Assembly (NCBI GenBank): GCA_017404665.1
Contig: JAFRBX010000011.1
Span: 1-64,000 of the forward strand
Length of the DNA: 64,000 bases
Origin: Ruminococcus sp.
GTDB lineage: Bacteria > Bacillota > Clostridia > Oscillospirales > Acutalibacteraceae
Direction: 5' to 3'
The notes below the pieces were generated by a model. It was given only the letters and a program-made list of their open reading frames with translations. It made no database searches and had not been told where the DNA came from. Within the stretch, counting starts at the first letter, position 1. Each line of letters opens with the position of its first letter. Shown piece after piece: positions 8,135-15,892 of this stretch. Position numbers and translations under genes: made by a program.

Positions 8135-9256
8135 ATGAAATTCATTCATCTTTCCGATCTGCATATCGGAAAACGCGTTAACGAAATGTCGATGCTGGAG
8201 GATCAGGAATACATCCTGAATCAGATCCTCGGGATCATCGACGACGAAAAGCCCGATGCCGTGCTGATCGCAGGCGACGTCTACGACAAATCCGTCCCGA
8301 CCACCGAGGCGGTGGAGCTGCTCGACAGCTTCCTCTACCGCCTGTCAAAGCGTGAGGCGGAGGTGTTCATCATCAGCGGCAACCATGATTCCCCCGAGCG
8401 TCTGGCGTTCGGTTCGCGCCTGATCGACCGAAGCGGCGTCCATATTGCACCCGTCTATCGCGGAGAGGTAAAGCCGTTCACGGTCAATGGCGTGAACATA
8501 TATCTTTTGCCGTTCATCAAGCCCGCGCACGTGCGCCCGTACTTTGAAAGCGAGAAGATCAATACCTACAACGACGCGCTCAAGGTCGCTGTAGACGCGA
8601 TGAAGATCGATACCGCACAGCGCAATATCCTCGTCACCCATCAGTTCGTAACGGGTTCCTTGCGCACCGAGTCCGAGGATGTGTCCGTCGGCGGGACGGA
8701 CAATATCGATGCCGAGGTTTTTGCCGGCTTCGACTATGTCGCGCTGGGGCATATCCACCGCGCACAGAACTGCGGCAGCGAAAAGATCCGCTATTGCGGC
8801 ACCCCGCTGAAATACTCCTTCTCCGAAGTGAAGGACGAGAAGTCCGTGACTGTCGGCGAGTTAGCCGATGACGGTACGCTCTCCATCCACACCGTGCCTC
8901 TCACCCCGAAGCATGATATGGTCGAGCTGAAAGGCTCCTACAATGAGCTGACAGCAAAGAGCTACTATAGCGGCACGAACTATCGGGAGGATTATGTTCA
9001 TATCACCCTGACCGACGAAGACGATATCCCCGACGCGGTCGGCAAGCTGAGAACGATCTATCACAACCTGATGAAGCTCGACTACGACAATCAGCGCACC
9101 CGCGCAGGAAATGAACTGCTGCCCGAAGCGCAGGCAGAAACGAAGTCTCCGCTCGAATTGTTCGGTGATTTCTACCGCGTGCAGAACGGTCAAGAACTTA
9201 ATGAGGACCAGCAGACCTATCTGCAAGGCATGATCGAAAGCGTATGGGAGGGCTGA
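8135..9256 (+). CDS. sbcD: Exonuclease SbcD (Mre11-type nuclease)
   Basis: The 373-residue protein has the Mre11/SbcD calcineurin-like phosphoesterase motifs in order: HLSDLHIGKR, IAGDVYDKS, ISGNHDSPERL, VTHQFVTG and ALGHIHRAQ, followed by the SbcD capping domain. With SbcC it forms the ATP-dependent double-strand exonuclease and hairpin endonuclease that opens DNA palindromes and trims blocked ends. The ATG at 8135 follows TTGAGGTTTT. The stop (9254-9256) is one base from the sbcC ATG, so the two are coupled. A hairpin-cleaving enzyme is notable in a region so rich in palindromic repeats, but sbcCD is widespread and no special link is implied. Confidence 0.95.
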   Translation: MKFIHLSDLHIGKRVNEMSMLEDQEYILNQILGIIDDEKPDAVLIAGDVYDKSVPTTEAVELLDSFLYRLSKREAEVFIISGNHDSPERLAFGSRLIDRSGVHIAPVYRGEVKPFTVNGVNIYLLPFIKPAHVRPYFESEKINTYNDALKVAVDAMKIDTAQRNILVTHQFVTGSLRTESEDVSVGGTDNIDAEVFAGFDYVALGHIHRAQNCGSEKIRYCGTPLKYSFSEVKDEKSVTVGELADDGTLSIHTVPLTPKHDMVELKGSYNELTAKSYYSGTNYREDYVHITLTDEDDIPDAVGKLRTIYHNLMKLDYDNQRTRAGNELLPEAQAETKSPLELFGDFYRVQNGQELNEDQQTYLQGMIESVWEG

Positions 9257-9257
9257 C

Positions 9258-12023
9258 ATGAGACCGATAAAGTTAACGATGTCCGCGTTCGGACCCTACG
9301 CGGGAGAGACAACCATAGATTTTGACAAGCTGGGACAAAGCGGTCTGTACCTGATCACCGGCGATACCGGCGCAGGAAAGACGACCGTCTTCGATGCGAT
9401 CGTGTACGCTCTGTACGGAGAGACCAGCAGCAAGGAACGCACGCCCAATATGCTGCGTTCCAAGTATGCGGACGCTTCTGTCCCGACCTTTGTGGAGCTG
9501 TTGTTCTCCTGCGGCGGAAAGGAATACCGCGTCAAGCGCAATCCCGAATATCTGCGTCCCAAACGAAGAGGCGACGGCTTTACCAAAGAGACTGCCGACC
9601 GTGAGTTGGAATTGCCGGATCATTCCGTGATAACCGATTCCGATGATGTCAACGACAAGATCTATCAGATCATAGGACTGGAATGCAGGCAATTCATGCA
9701 AATTGCTATGATCGCACAGGGCAAATTCAAAGAGCTCCTGCTTGCCTCGACCGACAAAAGAAAAGAGATTTTTCGTCAGATATTCAAGACGGAAAACTAC
9801 GAAAAGCTTCAGCAAAAGCTCAAAGCAGAAAAAAACCAAGCTGAAAAACGTCTGAGTGAAGCTGACAGAAGCATCCGACAGTACATCTCCGGTATCGTCT
9901 GCGACGACGACAGCGACGAGTATCTGCTGATCGACAGAGCAAAGCGTCACCAGCTCCCGATCGCCGAAGCAGTAGAAGCACTCGAGAGAATCAACACGGC
10001 TGACGGGAACAGCCTGAAAAAGCTGGATGGAAGGCTCAGCGGGATTGATCAGAAACTCGCTCAGCTGAACAGCGATCTGGGCAAGGTCGACGAGTATCAT
10101 AAAGCGAAGGCGTCCGCCGAAGCAGTCAAGAAGCAGATCAGTGACGAGGGCGAAAAGCTGACCGTATTGAAAGCGGAAGTCGCTACCGCCCAAGAGGCGT
10201 ATCAAGAGATCGATAGCCTCACTGCTGAGGTCGGCAAGCTGAATGCCGAAATGCCGGATTATGAGAAGCACGAGAATCTCGGTAAATCCCTCACCGCGCT
10301 TGAAAGAGAGATCAGAACAGCAACTGACACGATCAACACTCACAAAGACAAACTGCAATCGGAAAAAGAAGCCCTCCAAAAGCTGAAAGAAGAAAAAACC
10401 GCGATCGAGGGCGCGGCGGAAGAGAAGATCAAATGTGATGCAAAGAAAGATGAAGCCGCAAAGAAGAAAACCGAACTGAGCACCATCAAGCTTCTGATTG
10501 ATGATTACGAGGTCGATGTTGAAGCTCTGCAATCGGTTCAAGAAAAATGCAACCGTTCCATCAAGATCGCGGAGCAATTCATGAGCGAGTACAACGAGCT
10601 GAACGCCGCGTTCCTGAGAGAGCAGGCGGGCATCCTCGCCGAAGGCCTGCAGGACGGTCAGCCCTGTCCCGTCTGCGGCTCAACAGAGCATCCCTCCCCG
10701 GCACAGAAATCGTCCGCCGCTCCGACCGAAAAGCAGTTGAAGGACGCGAAGAAGCAGGCGGACAAAATGCAGAAATCGGCGCAGAATCTCAGCGCGGAAT
10801 GCGCCAAGCTCAAAGGCAGTCTCGACAGCAAGAAGGAATCGCTGATAAAACAGCTTCAAGAAAACGGTATTGACGCAGAGCTCAGCGAGGCGAAAGAATT
10901 GCTTGAAAAGCACATCACCGAGCTGACGGACAGCATCAGCGATCTGGACAAGCGCCTCAAAGATCTGCAAATAAAGATCGACCGCAAAGCCCGTCTCGAT
11001 ACTCTTATTCCCGAGAAGCAGGATGCGATCGACACATTACAGACTTCAATCTCTGAGGCTGAAAAGGAACTCTCGGCAAAGTCCGCGACAAAACTCCAAT
11101 TGACCAAGCAGCTTGACGAGCTGAAACAGAACCTGCGCTTCAAAAATAAAAGGTCAGCGGAGGAGCACCTGAAAACGCTGGAGGATAAAATCGCCGCATT
11201 GAAGCAGGCAAAGGAAGCTGCGGAAAAGAAACACAGCGATCAAAAGCAAATTCTGGAACAGCTGATCGGCAAACGCGTACAGCTCGAATCCCAGCTTGCC
11301 GAGGCGGTACAGCTCGATGAAGAAAAGCTGAAAACCGAAAAAGCAGATTTTTCTGTGCAGAAAGAGTCTTTGAACCGCAAGCGTGAAATCATCAGCAACC
11401 GCTATGCTGCCAACAGCAAGACCCTGCAGAGCATTATCGGCAAGCAGGCGGAGGCAGAAAAACTGGAACAGCGCTACAAGCTGACAAAAGCCCTCTCCGA
11501 TACCGCAAACGGCGATATCAACGGCAAGGACAAGATCACTCTCGAAGCATACATCCAAATGACCTACTTTGACCGCGTTATCGCCCGCGCGAACACGCGC
11601 TTCATGGTGATGTCCGGCGGTCAGTATGAGATGAAGCGCCGCGTCGAAGCAGACAACAAGCGTTCCCAGAGCGGTCTCGACATCGACGTCATCGACCACT
11701 ATAACGGCAGCGAGCGCTCTGTCAGCACCCTTTCGGGCGGCGAATCCTTCAAGGCGTCGCTGTCGCTCGCGCTCGGTCTCTCCGACGAGGTACAGTCCGC
11801 GGCAGGCGGTATCCGGCTCGATACCATGTTCGTGGACGAGGGCTTCGGCACGCTTGACGACGAATCCCTCAAGAACGCGATCAATGCGCTGGCGTCCCTC
11901 AGTGAGGGCAACCGACTGGTCGGCATCATTTCGCATGTCAACGAACTGAAGGAGAAGATAGACAAACAGATCGTCATCAAAAAAGACCGCTCCGGCGGCA
12001 GCCGCGCAGAGATCATAACGTAA
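9258..12023 (+). CDS. sbcC: Exonuclease SbcC (Rad50-type SMC ATPase)
   Basis: The 921-residue SMC-like protein has Walker A (ITGDTGAGKTTVFDA, near residue 33), long coiled coils rich in K/E/Q/A (about 170-780), a zinc hook (PCPVCGSTEHP, near 467), the signature motif TLSGGESFKASLSLALG (near 823), and Walker B (LDTMFVDEGFGTLDDESL, near 855). It dimerises through the hook and gates SbcD nuclease at the ATPase heads. The length is normal for Clostridia SbcC. It follows sbcD by one base. A stable hairpin at 12076-12114 follows the gene. Confidence 0.95.
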   Translation: MRPIKLTMSAFGPYAGETTIDFDKLGQSGLYLITGDTGAGKTTVFDAIVYALYGETSSKERTPNMLRSKYADASVPTFVELLFSCGGKEYRVKRNPEYLRPKRRGDGFTKETADRELELPDHSVITDSDDVNDKIYQIIGLECRQFMQIAMIAQGKFKELLLASTDKRKEIFRQIFKTENYEKLQQKLKAEKNQAEKRLSEADRSIRQYISGIVCDDDSDEYLLIDRAKRHQLPIAEAVEALERINTADGNSLKKLDGRLSGIDQKLAQLNSDLGKVDEYHKAKASAEAVKKQISDEGEKLTVLKAEVATAQEAYQEIDSLTAEVGKLNAEMPDYEKHENLGKSLTALEREIRTATDTINTHKDKLQSEKEALQKLKEEKTAIEGAAEEKIKCDAKKDEAAKKKTELSTIKLLIDDYEVDVEALQSVQEKCNRSIKIAEQFMSEYNELNAAFLREQAGILAEGLQDGQPCPVCGSTEHPSPAQKSSAAPTEKQLKDAKKQADKMQKSAQNLSAECAKLKGSLDSKKESLIKQLQENGIDAELSEAKELLEKHITELTDSISDLDKRLKDLQIKIDRKARLDTLIPEKQDAIDTLQTSISEAEKELSAKSATKLQLTKQLDELKQNLRFKNKRSAEEHLKTLEDKIAALKQAKEAAEKKHSDQKQILEQLIGKRVQLESQLAEAVQLDEEKLKTEKADFSVQKESLNRKREIISNRYAANSKTLQSIIGKQAEAEKLEQRYKLTKALSDTANGDINGKDKITLEAYIQMTYFDRVIARANTRFMVMSGGQYEMKRRVEADNKRSQSGLDIDVIDHYNGSERSVSTLSGGESFKASLSLALGLSDEVQSAAGGIRLDTMFVDEGFGTLDDESLKNAINALASLSEGNRLVGIISHVNELKEKIDKQIVIKKDRSGGSRAEIIT

Positions 12024-12075
12024 GCTGATGACGTGATCCCCTCTTATCAGATTGATAACAGAACAACGCAAAAGC

Positions 12076-12114
12076 ATCCCCGCTGCTGTATCTGTCAGAT
12101 ACGGCAGCGGGGAT
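12076..12114 (+). terminator. Hairpin after sbcC, possible terminator
   Basis: A near-perfect 18-bp stem (ATCCCCGCTGCTGTATCTG pairing with CAGATACGGCAGCGGGGAT) lies 53 bases after sbcC. It has no T-run on either side, so termination strength is uncertain. Confidence 0.45.
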
Positions 12115-12156
12115 CACTATTTCGATTCAATCGCTTTTCTCGGTGTCACTCGGGTA

Positions 12157-12612
12157 TTATAAACGCTTGAGCAGCTTAACAAATTTACCCCATTCGTCCT
12201 CGCCGACAAACAGGATTGTATCAAAGCCCGCTTCATAATAGAGCTTCAGCGCAGGATAATTATCCAGATCGACGCCGACGGACATCTCGCTGTATCCCCG
12301 CTCCGCTGCGTTCTGAATGACAAAGTCTGTCAGCTTTCTGCCGATGCCCTGACGCCGATAAATGTCTTTCACGATCAGACGCGACAAATAAACGCGCTTA
12401 CCGGGGACGGTATAGTCGGGATCATCCGACTCTGTTACCATCGATATCTCGCCGATGAATTCGCCGTCGATCCGATAAACGAAGGTCGAGCGGATACCCT
12501 CGCGCATTTCCCGATAGAATTGCTCCGCGAGGTCGCTGTGCTTTTGCAGATCCCAGATATTGCCGCATTTCTCAAAATCGCATAATTCCAGCTTGACAAT
12601 CTCAGCCTCCAT
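12157..12612 (-). CDS. GNAT-family N-acetyltransferase
   Basis: The 151-residue protein has the GNAT fold, with motif A LSRLIVKDIYRRQGIGRKL (acetyl-CoA pyrophosphate loop) and a later ALKLYYEAGF. It would transfer an acetyl group from acetyl-CoA to an amine; the substrate cannot be read from sequence. I chose the ATG at 12612 because GAAGGGAAAAGCG precedes it and the homologous region begins there; it overlaps the 3' end of the upstream membrane-protein gene by 11 bases. It is the last gene of a four-gene minus-strand operon (15826 to 12157). Confidence 0.8.
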   Translation of the reverse strand: MEAEIVKLELCDFEKCGNIWDLQKHSDLAEQFYREMREGIRSTFVYRIDGEFIGEISMVTESDDPDYTVPGKRVYLSRLIVKDIYRRQGIGRKLTDFVIQNAAERGYSEMSVGVDLDNYPALKLYYEAGFDTILFVGEDEWGKFVKLLKRL

Positions 12613-13279
12613 CGCTTTTCCCTTCTTTCGGCTTGCCGAGCATCGGCTGCGCAACATGAACGTTGAAGAAGGTGATCAGCGGTCCCATAAAGAACGCGGT
12701 GATGATCGTGCCGACGCCGACGGAACCGAAGATTTCGGTGACCGTTTGTCCCGACAGCAGGAGAAGCACAACGCCCATCGCCACACACACAAGGTCGCAG
12801 ATCACGCGGCAGTAGGCGAACTTGATCCTGCTTTGGCGCTGCGACCAGACCAGCGCGACCGCGTCGTAGGTGGAGACGCCCAGATCCGCCGTGAAGTACA
12901 GCGACGACGACAGACAAAGGATTACGATCGCGATCAGCAGGATCACGACCCGCAGCCAGATCGGCGCGTCGGGCATCAGCTTTTCACACAAGCCCTGTGA
13001 AAACTCGACGATATAGCCCAGCAGAAAGAGGTTGATCAAGGTCGCGATGCCGATCTTGCGGCGGTCGAATATCAAGGCGAACAGCAGCAGTACCGCGTTC
13101 ACGATCACATACAGCGTACCGAAGCGGATCGGGATCACCGCGTCAAGCCCGCTCATCAGCGACTGGAACGGGTCGACGCCCAGCGCGGCGAATTTGAACA
13201 TCCCGACGCTGATGCCGCAGATCGCGACGCCGAGGATACTCATGATGATCCTCTTGATCAATTGATTCTTATTCTTCAT
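12602..13279 (-). CDS. YczE/YitT-like integral membrane protein
   Basis: The 225-residue protein has about five to six membrane helices. Family-typical stretches include GISVGMFKFAALGVDPFQSL and FTADLGVSTYDAVALVWS, as in the YczE/DUF6198 proteins of Firmicutes. The function is not established; YczE of Bacillus subtilis has been linked to lipopeptide production by a post-transcriptional effect. It starts four bases after the metallophosphoesterase gene stops and overlaps the GNAT gene, so it is co-transcribed with both. Confidence 0.75.
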   Translation of the reverse strand: MKNKNQLIKRIIMSILGVAICGISVGMFKFAALGVDPFQSLMSGLDAVIPIRFGTLYVIVNAVLLLFALIFDRRKIGIATLINLFLLGYIVEFSQGLCEKLMPDAPIWLRVVILLIAIVILCLSSSLYFTADLGVSTYDAVALVWSQRQSRIKFAYCRVICDLVCVAMGVVLLLLSGQTVTEIFGSVGVGTIITAFFMGPLITFFNVHVAQPMLGKPKEGKSDGG

Positions 13280-13283
13280 ACTG

Positions 13284-13877
13284 TCACCTATCCCAATCTA
13301 TAATACAATACTCAAACGCGTTGACGACTGTTGTTTTGCCGAAAGTGCATTTTTGCGGGATGTCGATCCCGTAGTTGCGGTGGACATGCCCGTGGATAAA
13401 ATAGGACGGCTGATATTTTTCGATCAAAGTGTTCAAGCATGCAAAGCCGCGGTGAGAAATATGCTCCGAATCATTCAGCCCGTATGCGGGAGAATGGGTC
13501 AGCAGGATATCAAAGCCGCGATGCTTTTTCAGCGGCATCCAAAGCTTTCGGATACGGTGCTGCATCTGCTTTTCGGTATACATATACGCGCCGTCGCGGT
13601 AGCGGTAGGACCCGCCCAGTCCCAAAATGCGCAAGCCCTCACATTCGACGATCGTATCGTCCGCACAGATACAGCCCTGCGGCTCGCGTCCGTAGCTGTC
13701 GTCATGATTGCCGTGGACGTAGACAAGCGGACAGCGCGCCATCGTGACCAAAAATTCCAGATACTCCGGTCTGAGATCGCCGCAGGAAAGGATCAGGTCG
13801 AACTCGTCGAGCTTGCCGGGCTTGTAATACTCATAAAAGCGGTCGGAGGGTACGTCAGCAACGGCTAAAATCCTCAT
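13284..13877 (-). CDS. Calcineurin-like metallophosphoesterase
   Basis: The 197-residue protein carries phosphoesterase motifs SCGDLRPEYLE, YVHGNHDDSYG, LLTHSPAYG and FIHGHVHRNYG. The usual first metal-binding D-x-H reads ADVPS here, so the second metal ligand histidine is missing from motif I, as in some single-domain relatives of this superfamily. The substrate is unknown; cyclic nucleotides, nucleotides or phosphoproteins are possible. The ATG at 13877 overlaps the TGA of the upstream ParB/BMP-like gene (ATGA), a sign of tight co-expression with that putative nucleotide- or nucleoside-binding protein. Confidence 0.8.
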   Translation of the reverse strand: MRILAVADVPSDRFYEYYKPGKLDEFDLILSCGDLRPEYLEFLVTMARCPLVYVHGNHDDSYGREPQGCICADDTIVECEGLRILGLGGSYRYRDGAYMYTEKQMQHRIRKLWMPLKKHRGFDILLTHSPAYGLNDSEHISHRGFACLNTLIEKYQPSYFIHGHVHRNYGIDIPQKCTFGKTTVVNAFEYCIIDWDR

Positions 13878-15826
13878 GACGCCGTCCCTTCCTTCTCATT
13901 CGCTTTCAGCTTTGACTGCCATACGCCTGCCGTCTCAACGGTTTTGCGCCCGACGTCTGTCATCTCATCGTAGGTCGGAATACTTCCGATCACATTATCG
14001 ACCAGATAATCCATATTGATGATCTGCTCTAAGCTCAGCTCGCGCTGGCGGGAGCCTACGATCTCGCCGCTCTGGTTATAAAACGGCGTCAAAAACGGTG
14101 TAGCGGCTCTGTGGATCAGGCTGTCGCGGAAGAAATCGGCAAATCTGCGCGAGGCGAGCGGCAGCGCCGGGGCGTACTCGATATCCACAACGCCCGCCGA
14201 CATCCCCCAGTAATAGTTCAGCGCGCGGGAGGTGTTCACATATTCGCTCCTGATCGTGTTATCCATGACCGAGCGCAGGATCTTTTCGTAATACACGCCC
14301 CATTTCCACACCGGCACAGCCAGCAGGTCGGTTTTATCGGGACCGACATGGGACAGCCCGAAGCTGTGGCGGTCATCCTGAGAAAACCGTGACGCGTCCT
14401 GAGACGAAATGAAATGGATATGCTGACGGTTCAGCGAGAGAGCTGCTTCCTTAGCTCCTTTGACAGACGACCATTCCAAAAACACCTTGGCATGGGGATT
14501 CGCCATCTGCGCGCCGAGTGCGAAAGCGTTGATGCCGGCGATCTGACCATAGATCGGATAGTCGCAGACATATCCCAGCCGTCCGCTTTGCGACAGCGAG
14601 CCTGCCAGCACGCCGAGGATGAACTTTGCTTCATACATTCGCGTGTAATAGGTGCGCACATAACGGTGCGAGATATTCAGAGAGCAGTTCATCACCACAA
14701 CGTCCGGATGCTCTACCGCCGTGTGCAGCGCCGCCTGCAGCATGCGGGGCGAAACGGTAAAGAGCAGTTTATTGTCGTCTTTTACCGCCTGCTCCAGCGT
14801 ATCGGGCAGATCGGCTTCATCCTCACAGAGATAGACGGAGGTTTCGATCTTGTCCCCGAGGACCGTCTGCACATATCTTCTGCCCGTCTCGTGATCGCTG
14901 ATCCAGCCGGATTTTTCGGGTACGACGTCATAAATATAAGCGACCTTCATTTTGTCGGGCTTTGTGATCGTCAGCACCTTGGACAGTACGGACGGCTTCT
15001 TTTCCTTTGCGGGATCGACCTTGATCTCGATCGCGCTGTCCGCTTCCTTGAGCGTGATCTCCTCCCACATTTTCTTGAGGTTGATGCGGATCTCCGATTC
15101 ACCCGCGTTCGCCATATCCGCATAGCCGTATACCCGGATATAGCTGATCATCGCGTCGCCGACGGTCGTTTTCAGCTTATCGCCGCCGATTTCAAGATAT
15201 GCCTTTTCAAAATAATAGAAAATGCCTGAAAAGCGCCTTTGCTCCTCGATGCTCCAGTATTCATCATAGGGCTTGCCCATCGCGCGGAGCAGTTCTCTGT
15301 AGGCGCCGTGCTCGGAGAATTCGACAAAGTTGATCTTGCTGTACCGATTGAATTCCAAAAATTCCAGATACCGTTTGACTTCCTCACTGTCTGTGTTATC
15401 GGGCATGATGCGGATGACGTCGGCAGGCACACTGTAGGCGCCGCAGTATTTCAGCACGCTGACGCGCTTGTTGCCCTCCTCCACATAATAGCGGTTGAGG
15501 TATTCGTACACCTTGATCGGCTCGCGGATGCCCTCCCGGATATGGGAGCGGTAGAGCGCCTCCCACTTGTCGGCGAACTCCGTGCTTTCATCGAGGATCG
15601 GCATAAAATTGGACGCGAAGGCGTTGACTCTGCCGGCTGTCTTGGTACCGACGATGAACCAAACGGGTATCTGGACAACACCGAGCCTAATCCCTGTCAG
15701 CGCCTTCTCCGGAGGGACGATATCGTCCAGTACCGGCAGGTACGGATGCTTTTTTTCGGCAGTTTTGGAGCGAACTTCCTTTTGTCCGAGCCTTAACGCT
15801 TCTTTATAATATAATTCCTGCTGCAT
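13874..15826 (-). CDS. Fusion of ParB-like domain and BMP/PnrA-like ligand-binding domain, no signal peptide
   Basis: The 650-residue protein has two recognisable parts. Residues about 75-145 resemble the ParB/Srx nucleotide-binding fold (IREPIKVYEYLNRYYVEEGN, then KRVSVLKYCGA). Residues about 292-600 resemble the BMP/PnrA periplasmic nucleoside-binding family (MKVAYIYDVVPEKSGW, GRLGYVCDYPIYGQIAGINA, FALGAQMANPHAKVFLEWSS). There is no signal peptide, lipobox or membrane helix, so the BMP-like domain appears cytoplasmic, unlike ABC-transporter BMP lipoproteins. Similar fusions annotated 'BMP family' occur in Clostridia, and I know of no assigned function. It may sense a nucleoside or nucleotide. 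It heads the operon with the phosphoesterase, YczE-like and GNAT genes. AGGTGACAT precedes the ATG. Confidence 0.7.
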   Translation of the reverse strand: MQQELYYKEALRLGQKEVRSKTAEKKHPYLPVLDDIVPPEKALTGIRLGVVQIPVWFIVGTKTAGRVNAFASNFMPILDESTEFADKWEALYRSHIREGIREPIKVYEYLNRYYVEEGNKRVSVLKYCGAYSVPADVIRIMPDNTDSEEVKRYLEFLEFNRYSKINFVEFSEHGAYRELLRAMGKPYDEYWSIEEQRRFSGIFYYFEKAYLEIGGDKLKTTVGDAMISYIRVYGYADMANAGESEIRINLKKMWEEITLKEADSAIEIKVDPAKEKKPSVLSKVLTITKPDKMKVAYIYDVVPEKSGWISDHETGRRYVQTVLGDKIETSVYLCEDEADLPDTLEQAVKDDNKLLFTVSPRMLQAALHTAVEHPDVVVMNCSLNISHRYVRTYYTRMYEAKFILGVLAGSLSQSGRLGYVCDYPIYGQIAGINAFALGAQMANPHAKVFLEWSSVKGAKEAALSLNRQHIHFISSQDASRFSQDDRHSFGLSHVGPDKTDLLAVPVWKWGVYYEKILRSVMDNTIRSEYVNTSRALNYYWGMSAGVVDIEYAPALPLASRRFADFFRDSLIHRAATPFLTPFYNQSGEIVGSRQRELSLEQIINMDYLVDNVIGSIPTYDEMTDVGRKTVETAGVWQSKLKANEKEGTAS

Positions 15827-15842
15827 ATGTCACCTATGGATC

Positions 15843-15874
15843 AAAAGCCCCTGTATCCAATCATAGGGGCTTTT
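15843..15874. terminator. Bidirectional-looking terminator hairpin after the GH2 gene
   Basis: AAAAGCCCCTGT and ATAGGGGCTTTT pair around an 8-base loop. On the minus strand it follows the GH2 stop and ends in CTTTT. It separates the sugar locus from the ParB/BMP operon. Confidence 0.75.
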
Positions 15875-15892
15875 AGAAATACTATCGGTTTA

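Noticed and set aside
9273..10577. 434-residue minus-strand open frame opposite sbcC
   Set aside because: Phe/Leu-rich shadow of coiled-coil codons; no ribosome site.
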